From Silurus meridionalis (taxonomy: Eukaryota; Chordata; Actinopteri; Siluriformes; Siluridae): a stretch of 64,000 nt of DNA. The position numbers and the translations under genes are program-made. The stretch spans positions 33,305,632 through 33,369,631 of the forward strand of contig NC_060885.1 of assembly GCF_014805685.1 (NCBI RefSeq), in the 5' to 3' direction. Numbering within the stretch: position 1 is the stretch's first letter; each line of letters opens with the position of its first letter. Under the pieces are notes generated by a model. It ran no database searches. It was not told the origin of the DNA and saw only the letters and a list, made by a program, of their open reading frames with translations. This document shows, in pieces, positions 38,620-50,150 of this stretch.

Positions 38620-39525
38620 AGTGAAGAAACACAAACCATGATTTGGATCTTGACCACAATATTGTTTTAATGTTTCTATAAATCAGTAATAATCCTTTGT
38701 GAAATAATATCAATTCATATAAAGATTAATATTATATATTAAAATGTAATAAATTAACTAGAATTAAGCGGATAAAGTATGTTCTGAAGTAAATATTTGC
38801 TAGATTTTTGGCACTTTTTTAGACATTTTTGTGTGTTTATGATTATAAAAATGAAATGTTCAAGCTAGATATAAAGTAAAATAAAATAAAAAATAAAATA
38901 GTATTAAAAACTATTAAAAATATTTTAAATTATACTATAAAAAAAGAAATTTAACAAGTCTAAAAAATGTTTTGCTTGTATTATGCACTTATTGCATATT
39001 TATAGTCGTTAAATATTATTCAGGAATTGTTTTTGCTTTTTTAAATTATAGCTGAATGTCAGTGGGGACTGTAATTATTTTAATTAGCACATTTTGCCTG
39101 CTTTATTGAGGATGGTGCATTTTTTTCAATGTCACTTTAAATTTTTTATCTTAGTGATTGCATCATTAATAAATGAAATACTGAAGTAATTAAGTATTAA
39201 TTTTGGTTAATTATTTACCCAAATTGATATTCTTTTGTTGGCGAACATAAAAAGATTTAAGTACGACAAGGATAAAATTTGCTTTGTATTTGCATCAAAT
39301 TCACTAATTAATTAACTACTTATTATTTGAGCAATTATGCACAAATTTCCTGCTGCCCAGAAGCAACATTGATGATGTCGGAGTTTCAGTATCAGTTTGC
39401 TTTTCCTCAAGAATTATTATATTGTTGTGTTCACAATTACAAATCGTGATCCCATCCAACAAATCACTCATTTTGGTCCGAATAATGCAAAACAGCAGTG
39501 TTCCAACAGCAGTGTTCTGCAAGGC

Positions 39526-39526
<1 letters not shown>
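38620..39526. other. AT-rich spacer, no gene seen
   Basis: Very AT-rich sequence with no repeat family or frame worth naming. Confidence 0.55.

Positions 39527-39590
<64 letters not shown>
39527..39590. repeat. (TA)n microsatellite
   Basis: About 32 TA units, self-complementary. Confidence 0.97.
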
Positions 39591-39593
<3 letters not shown>

Positions 39594-39759
39594 CAACTGT
39601 CATATGCGGCAATATGATCGCAGTGTACAATTCTGTCCAGTGGTATTACAGAGTATTATATTAGCATATATTTACATAAAACATGTCAGTATTAAAAAAA
39701 AAAAAAAAGATCCTCGGCTTTTCTTCAGAGCTTTAGAGAAACTTGATGTCAGGAGCAGG

Positions 39760-40510
39760 CTGGCATGAGAGAGATGGATGTCGCCGATCTGCTGTGTGTG
39801 ATGGTGATGGTTGGGGTGGGATGCGGAACTAAGCCGCTGCTCTAAACCCATCAAACTGTTAGTGTGTTTAATTGTTGGCTCATCAACAGAGCGGCGTGTC
39901 CTCGCTAAAGCTCACTCATTACCGCCGCTCCGCCTTTACCCACAATCCATCACGCGCGTACAAGTCTCCACGCGCCGAGCAGTCTGAGAGAAAAGGCCCT
40001 CGTTATCGCAATCATATATGTGGGGCTTTAGCATGCGCCATACTGTACCATTAGTTTCACAAATAAGTAATAATTTGCTAATGACAACATTATGTTGAGT
40101 CAGTTTAGGGGCAATTAAAGTGAGTGATATTTACATATGCCTAATGAATCATGGTGCCATGGCAGCTTGAGCGAGCCTCATGAATATTCATCCACGCATT
40201 CACGGCAGCCTGCCCGCAGTTTATAAACTGAATTATGGTTGATTTGCCCTTTTAAAAAATGAACACGGGCACATCTCCCTCAAGGAGCGAATGAACAATA
40301 AAGGCTGATTATAAAAATGCTTTTGGTGGTAAACCGCCGGTAAGGAAATCAAAGGCTGATTTTTTTATAGACTTCCACAGCTTTACGGCAAAACCCACAG
40401 TGTAAGGTATTAAAGAGCCCACCCTTTCCCTGTCCATGCCTTTCAATCCGTACTGTTGGCTGGCACATATTACAGAGGTCAACTGTGTCACCCAGCAATC
40501 AGTGCCTAAT
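39760..40510. promoter_or_regulatory. Candidate conserved regulatory element with a POU-type palindrome
   Basis: Repeat-poor and GC-richer than the flanks. At 40180-40191 it has the 12-bp palindrome ATGAATATTCAT, which resembles a homodimeric POU-domain site, with CATATGCCTAATGAATCA about 35 bp upstream. No coding potential. Function is inferred from motif clustering and proximity to a neural bHLH gene. Confidence 0.35.
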
Positions 40511-41099
40511 AGCTAAAGGAACGGCTTTTTAAGAAAGTACCAGCTGCATGCTGTACAAGATGTAAATGGGGTGTAATGTGTACGAGATCCGTATTTGTTT
40601 CGGTGAGCATTTCTTTAATCATGGCTGATTTCTAATTCAGTTTTGTTTCCTGAACAATATAAACCTGTTTTCTTTTATAACTGCCTTTTTGGATTCTCTA
40701 AATAATTTAGCTGCTTCCCAAAACATAAACAAACTAGCAGCTTCATTTAAACCGACTGATCCGAAACCCTGACCAGGCCTTTACTAAGGATAAATGTACG
40801 AATGCAGAAAATTGAACAGAGGCACAACAGAAGCATCTCATCTGAATTCACCTTGAAAGCAAAATCCTTTCACTTACATAACTTTTTTTGTTGTCCATAT
40901 AACCACATTTCTTGTCCCAAGCAGAGATGGAAGATATGGAGAAAAGAGAGACGGAGAGAAAATAGGGGGTTTCTTAATCATATCTCGACCTGATTTTCAT
41001 CGTGTTTGTGTTTAAGCGTCCGTCCTGGTCTTCCCAGTTCCTAGTAGTTCCTTTTCTAATTTTATTGTACGTGGATCACTTTAAGACTTCAAGAGCACT

Positions 41100-41100
<1 letters not shown>
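40511..41100. other. Non-coding spacer, no gene seen
   Basis: No domain-bearing frame. Confidence 0.5.
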
Positions 41101-41139
<39 letters not shown>

Positions 41140-41140
41140 A
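41101..41140. repeat. (AAAT)n microsatellite
   Basis: Ten AAAT units. Confidence 0.96.
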
Positions 41141-41431
41141 ACAAAACCTAAGTTTAGAGTTGCTAATTGGGCTTGGTTAATTGCAATATGTGTGTTTTGA
41201 ACTGGTTCCATCCAATTCCCAGAGTAGATTATTAATTGTAAATGCCAACATCTGCCTTGTTGAAAGTCATTTGATCGGATGCTCTGACACTGTAACCCCC
41301 CCTATTCAGGGCTCACTGAGAACCAGCCTGTGAGCATGATAGTGAATCTGTACACCTGCTTTAAACAGAACGTTCCTCTATTTTAATCTTCAATGGGTGA
41401 ACTACGGATCACGCTTATGCTATATACTACA

Positions 41432-41949
41432 TACACACTGATCATGTATAACATTATGACATTATGAGCAGTGAAGTGAAGAACACTGATGATCTTCATC
41501 ATGGCACCTGTTTGTGGGTGGATTTATTTATTAGGCAGCAGGTGAACATTTTGTCCTCAAAGTTGATGTTAGAAGCAGGAAAATTGGGTGTAAGGATTTG
41601 AGCGAGTTTGACAAATTGTGACGTCTAGACGTCTGGGTCAGAGTGTCTCCAAAACTGCGGCTCTTGTGGGATGTTCCTGGTCTGCAGTGGTCAGTATTTA
41701 ACAAAAGTGCTCCAAGGAAGGAACAGTGGTGAACCCGGCGACAGGGTCGTGGGCATCTGAGGCTCACTGATGCAAGTGAGGAGCGAAGGCTGGTCCGTGT
41801 GGTTCCGATCCAACAGACGAGCTCCTGTAGCTTAAACTGCTGGAAAACGTCATGCTGTTGATGCTCGATGAGTCACGAATGCTTTAGCAGCAAACGGGGA
41901 CCAACACAATATCAGGCAGGTGGTCATAATGTTATGCCGGATGGGTGTA
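41432..41949 (+). mobile_element. Tc1-like transposon relic, internally deleted (sister of 1457-1943)
   Basis: The left end is TACACACTGATCATGTATAA and the right end is GTCATAATGTTATGCCGGAT followed by GGGTGTA, forming decayed inverted terminal repeats. The transposase start region is present near 41584, but its ATG has become TTG. The readable AAGGATTTGAGCGAGTTTGA encodes the KDLSEF segment. A C-terminal scrap near 41896 (AACGGGGACCAACACAATAT) precedes the right terminus. About 520 bp remain of an original near 1.3-1.6 kb, so it is dead. Confidence 0.85.
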
Positions 41950-43123
41950 TATATTTAATGAGCATTTAGGCTTGAAATTGTGGTGATATTTGGGTTCAAT
42001 ATAAACCTTTTTAATTTCCAGTGAAACCTTACAAGCTTTTAGGTAAAGGCGTAAAGAGAGATTTTTACTTGTCACTTGAAAACTACAGTACAGTGACAAT
42101 TCTTTCTTCACATGAAGAAAAAAAAGCACTTAGATGGAATTTATAATTTAACTGGAATCCACTAATTAAAATAAATATAACGGAGTGAAAGTCTAAAAAC
42201 AATGATTGTGCTTATATAAATAATATCAGATTATTCTTCTTTTGTACTTCCTACTGTTTTTATAAAGATTATGATCATGCGATAAAAAAAAAAGTCTTTA
42301 GTGTGTGAGACAATGCTGCCCTCTTGTGGATTGACCCAGTAATACAGCTGGGCAGGGTTTTATTCAGGCTGAACTATTTATCAGATTCATCAGATTGAGC
42401 AAAAAAGACTTTATTTATATTAGTATTTAGTGTATAAATTCGACAGGTCGGTGCCAATTACAGCCTCAAATTGCAGTTCTTGGATCACAGCAATAAAACC
42501 AGATGTAGTGATCTGCTTTTGTAGTCCATGACGTTTTCACGTGCATTTTGTGATGCTTTTCAGCTCATCGAGTTTATAAAGAGTGTTTATTTATTTATTT
42601 ACCTTTAACTTACTGTCAGATTGAACCCTCTCTTATTAACAAGCCCTTTTCTGATAACTTCTCCTCCTCACATGTTTTTTTTTTCTTTTTCTTTTGCTCA
42701 CTATCCTGTGTAATCTCTGGAGACTGGCATGCATAAAAACCCCAGGAGACCAGAGGTTTCTGCAATATTCGGACCAACACATCTGGTACTAACAACCATG
42801 CCAGATTTTGATGTTTGATGTGAACATAAACCGAAGCCGCTGACCTGTATTTGATCCCCTGTAAGGGCCTCTTTCTAGTTATATTTAGATTATTTCCCAA
42901 TAAATTAACAACGAGCAAAAATAAATGAATGATTGACAAATATTTTGGTTTGCATAGACACGTTTCTTACTTGTTTCATACCATAAGAACCCTTGCTGTC
43001 TAACAACAAACGGTAATGCCTACAAAGGGATAAAACAGAGCGAAGAATTCCTACAAATGATAAAATACATAAATAAAAGTCTAATCAGACAGGAAAGAGA
43101 CTTGTAAGAAATTCTGCAGTCAA
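41950..43123. other. Non-coding spacer and presumed 3' flank of the minus-strand gene
   Basis: A TTTATT word repeated at 42585-42600 could serve as a distant minus-strand poly(A) signal. TGCTGCCCTCTTGTGG near 42313 is a phrase often seen in fish interspersed repeats. Nothing else is supported. Confidence 0.4.
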
Positions 43124-43780
43124 TTAGTACAAGAAAGAAACGAATATGTTGGACATATCTGGAAGATCATCCACAGACACGTCCACCATTTCAGGGAATG
43201 GAACCATGCCGTTGCTGTCCACCATGGTTTTCACTGTGTATGCTTTCAACTCAACCTTCCCCACCAACACATCCGTGTGAATGAGCGCTATCCTCGGTTC
43301 CTCGTGATAAAGCATGCCTACATCTCGACCCAGCACAACGTCATGGTTCTGCCCGGGCATCCAGAACGGATAAGATACGTACAGCCTCTCCAGCCTCCTC
43401 ACTGTGAAGTATTCGACAGATAATGAAGTGCCTCTCGCTGAGCTGCACTTGGCCAGTGAGAGGTGACGGATCTCCGAGTTGTTCAGCAGACGTGCGACGT
43501 TGAGTGGCGAGGTGTACCACACCGTCAGACGCTTGTACGTCACTGCGCTGTGGCTGCCGACACGCTCCAGCATGGACAACGGGTGGTTGTGGCAAACGCA
43601 CTCACTGGAGTTGATCATGCTGCAGGCTACCAGGTCCTGCATACATGTGCATATGATGATGTGGTGCTCACTCACGCTGGCCAGGGTGAACTCGGCACTC
43701 AGGATTGCCGGCATGACCAGACACAGGACACAGTACAGGGCAACACAGCCCACATGACCCAAAAGATACATCTCGGACAT
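43124..43780 (-). CDS. Unrecognised small secreted/LRR-like protein
   Basis: I do not recognise this gene. The 218-residue reading starts at the MSEM methionine (43780), chosen because residues 4-28 form a strong signal-peptide-like hydrophobic segment ending AILSA. A further in-frame ATG lies at 43771. The open frame continues upstream to 43924, but a good splice acceptor (pyrimidine tract then CAG, exon start 43842) suggests a 5' UTR or earlier exon. After the signal come a Cys cluster (C44, C46, C53, C61, C63), sequons at N57 and N100, and leucine-patterned strings EIRHLSLAKC (103-112) and VRRLERLYVSY (127-137) that resemble degenerate leucine-rich repeats. No transmembrane helix is visible in the tail. 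Third codon positions are GC-rich, unlike the flanks. It could be a secreted or N-terminally anchored protein. Function is not assignable. Confidence 0.65.
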   Translation of the reverse strand: MSEMYLLGHVGCVALYCVLCLVMPAILSAEFTLASVSEHHIIICTCMQDLVACSMINSSECVCHNHPLSMLERVGSHSAVTYKRLTVWYTSPLNVARLLNNSEIRHLSLAKCSSARGTSLSVEYFTVRRLERLYVSYPFWMPGQNHDVVLGRDVGMLYHEEPRIALIHTDVLVGKVELKAYTVKTMVDSNGMVPFPEMVDVSVDDLPDMSNIFVSFLY

Positions 43781-43841
43781 TGCGGCAAAGCTTGTGGTGT
43801 ACGTCACCGACGTTCCATTAAACACCTTTCCAAATGTGATG

Positions 43842-43855
43842 TCTGAATGAAAATG
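43842..43855 (-). promoter_or_regulatory. Candidate splice acceptor upstream of the 218-residue frame
   Basis: On the minus strand a T-rich tract ends in CATTCAG just before the reading frame, 62 nt upstream of the chosen ATG. It implies a spliced 5' exon not identified here. Confidence 0.45.
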
Positions 43856-44125
43856 ACAAAAAAAACTGCTGTAGTGATGTTGACGCTGATGCCATGGACG
43901 GCTGGCATGACCCGAGACAAGCAACAGAGTGGGGGGTCTTCTGCAAAGGATATTTAAAAAAAACAGATATTACAAAAAGTACAGCTTCAAGAAATCTGAT
44001 TACAAGGAAGAAGAAGGAAAGAAGAAGAGAGAAGAGTGCTTTATGCTTTACAGCACAGTGAAACATTTTCTTCTCATATCCCAGCGATGTTAGAAAGCCA
44101 TGCATGATTCATGATACATCGCACA

Positions 44126-44205
44126 CCACTGGAGCAATGAGGGTTAAGGGCCTTGCTCAGGGGCCCCAAGAGTGGCAGCTTGAACCTGATCTTCTAATCA
44201 ATAAC
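44126..44205 (-). mobile_element. SINE fragment
   Basis: On the minus strand it carries the GAGCAAGGCCCTTAACCCTC word of the SINE at 50001-50150. It is truncated. Confidence 0.6.
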
Positions 44206-44345
44206 CCAGAGCACAGGGGCATCATTATGCTGGAACAGGTTTGGTTCTCCTAGATTAGGCTAAGAGAACATTTCATGATACCGCATCCAAAGACGTCCTG
44301 TACATTTGTGCGTCTTCAGCTTTGTGGTAACAGTTTGAGGAAGAA
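44206..44345 (-). mobile_element. Tc1-like transposon fragment
   Basis: Contains CACAGGGGCATCATTATGCT and GGAACAGGTTTGG, the reverse complement of the DNAPVHK-encoding stretch also seen at 36540-36575 and 57900-57930. Both ends are lost. Confidence 0.65.
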
Positions 44346-44379
44346 CCACAGGCTGGAAAAGTCTGATACACTTACACTG

Positions 44380-44430
44380 AACCAACACAATATTAGGCAA
44401 GTGGTCATAATGTTATGTCTGATCGATGTA
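44380..44430 (+). mobile_element. Right terminus of a Tc1-like element
   Basis: ACCAACACAATATTAGGCAA leads to GTGGTCATAATGTTATG and GATCGATGTA, the same right end as the element at 41432-41949. It abuts another transposon at the terminal TA. Confidence 0.8.
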
Positions 44431-45226
44431 CCGTTATTTCCGGACTTTAAAGCGCACCCATATAAAAGCCGCACCCACTGAATTTGACAAATATTTTTAT
44501 TTTAAACATAAATAAGTCGCACCTGTCTATAAGCCGCAGGTGTCTACACTAATGTAATTTACACAGGCTTTAATGAAAGACAGTGTCTGTTACACGGTAT
44601 AACGGGTGAAATATGTTGCGCTTTCTTTAAGAGCAGAGCGACATTTGGGGAATAGCCTGGCACTGCATTTTTCCGCTATTACTGCATGTGTGCAAGACTG
44701 AGGAATATGTCCTTATTATTTTCTGATGCTAATTTCTAAGTTTCTTTGACTAACCCGTAACGCTGTTGCCAAGAAAAATAAAAAAGCACGAGTTTTGGAA
44801 ACCTGTCTGTGTTTATATGATTTCTGTTGTAACTGGAGTTAGCGAGCTCGACCTTCACCCAGACTCAACACGCTACAACGGCTTGTATCTAAACAGTAGC
44901 CGACCAAGAAAGTCATTGTTTACTGTCTTCCTCCTTCCTTTCACAACTATTCGTCTCTGGAGTTTATCTTTTGGCATCGTCGTGCGTTTAAAAAAAAAAG
45001 TTTTTCTCCCGATGCCATGCAGCTCAGAACACAGGTGAGGTGCGTTTTTTCGTTTCCGTTCGGAAATTTCATTGGTCTAATGTTATGGGGTTCAGTTTTT
45101 TGGCTTAAAGTTTGTGAAACCAGGAAAAACCCAGGAAAAATTCATAAATAAGCCGCTTCGTTGTTTAAGCCGCGGGGTTCAAAACGTGGGAAAAAAGTAG
45201 CGGCTTATAGTCCGAAAAATACGGTA
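44429..45226. mobile_element. Non-autonomous DNA transposon with inverted ends (TACCGTATTTTTCGG family)
   Basis: The left end TACCGTTATTTCCGGACTTT and the right end, which reads outward as TACCGTATTTTTCGGACTAT, are inverted repeats. Subterminal AAGCCGCACC words recur in both arms. No transposase is encoded in about 0.8 kb. The open frames at 44766-45038 are not convincing. The superfamily is not assigned. Confidence 0.75.
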
Positions 45227-45239
45227 TATCGAGATTCTG

Positions 45240-45624
45240 TCCTGCTACTTGCTTTTTAATCAGCCTTTCCTGAAAACAGGACTGATGTGCTGTACTATAA
45301 CAGGCATGTTTTGCATGGTTGCATGCGGGTTTTCAAACAAAATTCTCTTCACCCCGAACACTTCCGCTTGGGTATTTATTTTTACGCAGAAAACCTTTGC
45401 TGTTATGGGAAATGCTCCAGTTGTGAGAAGTGGAATTTCACTTGGTCTGGCTCGCTCTCTATCGAGGCTGCGCACTGCAAAGGCTTCGCAAATGACTGTT
45501 TATTCAGTTCCAGGTCCAGTGGATAAAACACACACTGCTGCCCTCATTTTCTCCCTTGACTCATGCTGGGACCACATGTGCAAGGACGGCCTGGAGATAT
45601 GTTTCCTCTCATAAAAACACATCC

Positions 45625-45627
<3 letters not shown>
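45240..45627. other. Non-coding spacer, no gene seen
   Basis: A plus frame at 45249-45614 overlaps others on both strands and has no recognisable domain. Confidence 0.45.

Positions 45628-45693
<66 letters not shown>
45628..45693. repeat. (CA)n microsatellite
   Basis: About 33 CA units. Confidence 0.97.
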
Positions 45694-45695
<2 letters not shown>

Positions 45696-46154
45696 CATGT
45701 TGTTTTTTTCTAACTGAAGTCTTACTCAGATATAAATATATACATACATAAATACCAACACTAAGACAACACTAACAGACTAAATCTCCTTGTAAATTCA
45801 TGCTGTCTGACTCACACATTGAATTTCCATCTGACTCACGTTGTTTTATTCCTTTTAATTCCAGTCCAATCCTCCAAATTAACAATACAACTTTGGGTGA
45901 ATTTCCTAACTTAAAAAGACTTTACAGAATCCTGATACATGAAAGCCTGTTCTGACTGCTGTCAAAACAATCATTAGAATACCGCAAGCTGAGGAGAGCC
46001 TTTATCTTTCAATAACGCAGACATCATACACTCATCCAGGACATGTAAATTTGTTTAAGACGTATCCAGCTGGGGTTACGTTCTGTTTTCTCTAAAACAA
46101 ACAGCTTGACATTAAGGAAAAGCTATAGTTAAGAGTTAGTTGTGCAGAAAAAAA

Positions 46155-46157
46155 CGA

Positions 46158-46225
<68 letters not shown>

Positions 46226-46228
46226 AAA
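46155..46228. repeat. (GAAA)n microsatellite
   Basis: About 18 AAAG tetranucleotides, a purine-only strand. Confidence 0.97.
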
Positions 46229-46868
46229 GATACCTGCTATGCTTTATCAATGCAGAAATGTCCAGCACAAGTCCTTCTCCCACTCCGAGGATCTAAGAAC
46301 TGACCAGGAATGTGGGAAGTTTCGAAGTTTTGCACTGGACTCTGAATCTGAAGCGCTTGCCAAAGCCACAGTGTCCTCAGCATCTTGCTATGCATGACCA
46401 GTCAAGTCAAGCAGGAAAACCTACACTACTGATGATACAACACGAGCGAGGCAGTGGCCCCCCGCCCCCCAGCCCCCCGAAAAATTACGTCAATGCATAG
46501 AATCTAAAACAACTCCAGACCCTCGGAGCAGCATTTGCCCCTCGGATTACACACAAAGCAAAAGACACACTATCATGAGCTCAAACAGTGGTTTTGTTTT
46601 TGGCTCAGAAAGTGATCATTGTGACGATCACTACATTCAAAAAGCTGGGATTCGGCCAGAACACGTGATGATTTTGGACGTGGTGCAATCTGACCAACAT
46701 TGAACTTCTTGTTTTGACAGCACTGGACTCCCAGAGCTATGAGATCAGACCACATTGTGAAAACAGCACGCACAACATCAATCCTGAAAATGTGTATACT
46801 TCTTATGCAATTGTATTATAAATGCAATGTGTGGAGTGAGATTTACTGGTTTCTGGGAAACTCCCTCA

Positions 46869-46922
<54 letters not shown>

Positions 46923-48168
46923 GTCACTAATACATCTTGAAGGTTTTGGAGAAATTCCGAAGAAGGCTGAATTATTAGCGCCAACTGCTTAAAGTTTCTT
47001 TATTAGTCACAAACCTTATTTTTCTGATGCTGTGAGAAGCCATCTGTGAAGAATAACCATAAAGAGAAACAGTGAAAATGCTGAATTATCTGAATAAATA
47101 AACTTAAAATAAAATAAACATTAGTTTTCTAGAGAAATCCAGAGTAAGCGGTGTACCGAATGACCAAACACACATAACATAAACTGCCACCGTTTACACA
47201 TGTACATTACATATGTATGTATTATTAAACATACCATGTCATGTTACATGACTCTTACATGTGTTTATTTTATGCACCTATTGGTATATTTTTTGAAAGT
47301 TGGAGGAAACCAGAGAATCCAGAGGAAACCTGGAACATATAAAACCAAACCATACAGTTCACTTCAATCAATTTAACTTAGTGACCAGGTCACAAAACAT
47401 CACTATGCCTGATACCCCTAAATAAAAGTGCCACAAAAGGCTGTTAGAGAGTCTTGAGCTGGACTACAGCATGTTTTATGCCATACACAAATTTACCCAA
47501 ATCACCCAATAAACGTCAGGAGTTCCTTTAGGGATACTAGTCTTAATCTTCATTTTGGAGCTGATAAAAAGAGTACAAGTGTGTCGTACAAATTCATTTG
47601 CATAAATCTGCCATCTGCACAACTGATTCCGAGAAGAAATCTCTGAAGTTCTTTGAAGGAAATGATAAAGATCAGGCGACAAGTTGCACTTGACAGATTT
47701 AACCAGCAGATGTCGCCACTATGCGATGTTTAGAAAATGACTTTTTTTCATTTTTTTCAAGGGATCATAAAAGCTTCATAAAATAATATTATATCCACAG
47801 TCCAAACTAAAAACCAAGCATTTTCTGCAGCATGGACAAGAACTTGTTCAAGTGTTTCAGACCTTCAGAATGCAGTCAAGTGTTTATTTGTTTATTTATT
47901 ACTTGATTAATGATGATTTCATAATATAAAAAATAGTTTGGGGCAACATTTTTAACTCTCATGTCTTAGTATTATAAAAAATCACAACAATTCAAGATAA
48001 AACTAAATTACAGACACGATTAGTTATCGACTGTGAAGTCCAACAACCCAGGAACCATGTATTTACTCCACGAACCAACCTCCTGCACACCTCCACATTT
48101 TTCACTGACCAGAGCCTTAATATCTATTTGTAGTACATATACTGTAATGTATTGCTAGATCTATCTAT
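46229..48168. other. Non-coding spacer with short repeat tails
   Basis: TGGAGGAAACCAGAGAATCC near 47302 is a tail word shared with 49779-49870 and typical of fish SINE/LINE ends. A (CA)n run lies at 46872-46917. No gene seen. Confidence 0.5.
46872..46917. repeat. (CA)n microsatellite
   Basis: About 22 CA units. Confidence 0.96.
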
Positions 48169-48170
48169 CT

Positions 48171-48590
48171 ATGAGGTGGTATCAGAAGGTTTTGAGACTA
48201 GTGTGGTAACACGCCAACACATTGCAGCACAATCCTGCACACACACTCACAGGGAGCACCGACCTTCATAAGTCAGTGTGCCAAAAGACATCATCCTGAG
48301 TACATCAGGAGCCGTGCAACTGGTGATGTTCTGACCACGTGTGTTACCACGTCCGCTATTCTGACCTCGTGCGGACCCAGAAACCGAGCTTCTCACACAT
48401 TAGTTTCTCACTGGAAAAAATGTGATCTCACTTCTGCAAACACCATACTGGACAGATTTAGCTCCTGTGGACTTTGCCCTTATCCTGAAGATAAACAGTA
48501 GTCACAGTTTTAACACTATTGCGGAGATCCAGTAGGAATCGCAGAAGACTTCCAGGACACAATCCAGAAGAACACTGGGAGCTATTTTTA
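48171..48590 (+). mobile_element. mariner-like transposon relic (copy 2)
   Basis: Starts TGAGGTGGTATCAGAAGGTT and follows the copy at 8336-8745 through AACACGCCAACA, GGGAGCACC, CATAAGTCAGTG and ACCACGTGTGTTACCACG. It then reaches a decayed transposase C-terminus (GCTCCTGTGGACTTTGCCCT, then AACACTATTGCGGAGATCCA). Both copies appear to lack the same central catalytic part. Confidence 0.7.
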
Positions 48591-49778
48591 TAATTGTACA
48601 TTTTATTTATTATAAGAAGAAGTTAAGAAGATAAGATCTATCTATGTATCGTGGAGATTATTAGTGAGAAATGGGGCTGAATAACAACAACAACAAGTGA
48701 TATAGCATTAAATAAATAGCATTAAATATCCAAAAGCATTAGAAACTTTCTAGTATATAATAAAGTGTAATTATGTGCATCGTCTGCTATGCATTTGTGC
48801 CTGTGTCAGTGCTTAAACAATTAGTTTTCCCATGTCCAGGTTATTTGTAGGCTACAATATAAAAAAAATTTACTGAAATACTGCAACTTCAACCATTTTT
48901 CCAATCTACCAATTATTCCACAATGTTACAGAACCATACAGATGCTGCAGAACCTGAACTATCCTACAATAACCAAATCGCACAAATATAACAGTGCAAT
49001 CAGTCTACCTCTGATCTGGATTACTTGATGAATGGTATGATCAGGAAAGATGCAATGCTAACTAGAGCACAATCGGTTTGTCCGAAAAAAAAGTATCTAA
49101 CTGAATTTTTTAATGTGGTACATTTGGGTTTCATTACAGTACCTACAGTTTCTCTAGTCTGGTTAGAAAATGACTATGTCACTTTGAGGTTACATTATTT
49201 TGCTGTAGTGAATGTGTGAAAATGAACATGTCATGTGGTTTGGCTTGTTGTGCTTCTCACAGACACATTTACATCATATTAAAATGATGAGAAGAAAATA
49301 AATAAAAAAGCATATCTGAAATTCATGCATAAAATGTTCTATCAAAAAATATTCTGTATACTACTCTGAATGAGGAATGACATCAACAATAACATTATTA
49401 GTAGTATTAGTATTATTGTGATTGTTATTATTATCACTGTAATATTCTGTTCATTTTGACAAATAAACCGAAAGGAAAACCTCCCCGGGTGTCGTGAGGT
49501 AGAAAGCTGGAAAGGAATCAAAACTCAAATTAAGGAACCGCCTGTATGGGTGTTCCTGATAGTGAGCTATCAAGTGAAGCTGTTTGCTAACATGTGCGTT
49601 ATCAAAAACACATAAAACCCTCCTCATAAATTGGTGGTTTCAAGTTGTTCACCATAACAAAGCTCTCACACTGACTTTACATTCATTCGATCATTTTGAG
49701 GAAGCGCTTCATCTTGATCCAGAGTCGGAGCGAGAGTCTATTCTGGGAATAGTTTATAAATCTCAATGAGTTTTTGGG
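48591..49778. other. Non-coding spacer, no gene seen
   Basis: AT-rich. Short frames only. Confidence 0.5.
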
Positions 49779-49880
49779 GAGGTAAGAGGAAACCAGATTT
49801 CCCAGAGGAAACCCAAAGGGAAACACAGTGAACATGTAAAACTCCACACAAACAGTAAACCCAAGCTCACGATCAAAAAT
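49779..49880 (+). repeat. SINE/LINE-like tail repeat
   Basis: GAGGAAACCCAAAGGGAAAC and AACATGTAAAACTCCACACA are hallmark words of a dispersed vertebrate retroelement tail. Confidence 0.55.
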
Positions 49881-50000
49881 GAGTTCAGGATGAGCCTGGT
49901 TATTTTATCGCAACCATAGCCTTTTTAAAACAGGGATAGAAAATACTGACTGAGAAAAACACTGAGGAAACACTGTTTAGGCAATCAAATCAAAAGATGC

Positions 50001-50150
50001 TTAAAAGTTAAGGGTAAGGCATTGTATTTCGGATCCAGTGGTCATGAGTTCAAATCCCAACCACAACAAGACTGAGCAAGGCCCTTAACCCTGCAGCTGC
50101 TCAGGATCAATGTCACGATGGCCAAATGCTATAAATGTCAAAGAAATAAG
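50001..50150 (+). mobile_element. tRNA-type SINE (catfish Mermaid/Merman-like)
   Basis: Head word AAGGCATTGTATTTCGGATC, an RNA polymerase III B-box-like GAGTTCAAATCC (50046-50057), the body word GAGCAAGGCCCTTAACCCTG, and a tail ending in AAATGCTATAAATGT. The layout matches the tRNA-related SINEs described in catfish. The family name is recalled and not verified. Confidence 0.7.

Noticed and set aside
38213..38713. 166-residue minus frame and overlapping 131-residue plus frame
   Set aside because: Both strands are open over the same GC-richer island, with no domain or splice support.
43463..43846. 127-residue plus frame antisense to the 218-residue gene
   Set aside because: Shadow frame. The minus-strand frame has the signal peptide and structured protein features.
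43818..44105. 95-residue hydrophobic minus-strand frame upstream of the unrecognised gene
   Set aside because: Hydrophobic run is coded by TTC/TTT-rich sequence. No splice-compatible link to the 218-residue frame was found.
45249..45614. 121-residue plus-strand frame near a CA repeat
   Set aside because: No recognisable domain. Three other frames overlap it and it lies in transposon-rich DNA.
50001..50150. Possible tRNA gene because of the B-box-like word
   Set aside because: No tRNA cloverleaf can be drawn. The flanking words are those of a SINE.
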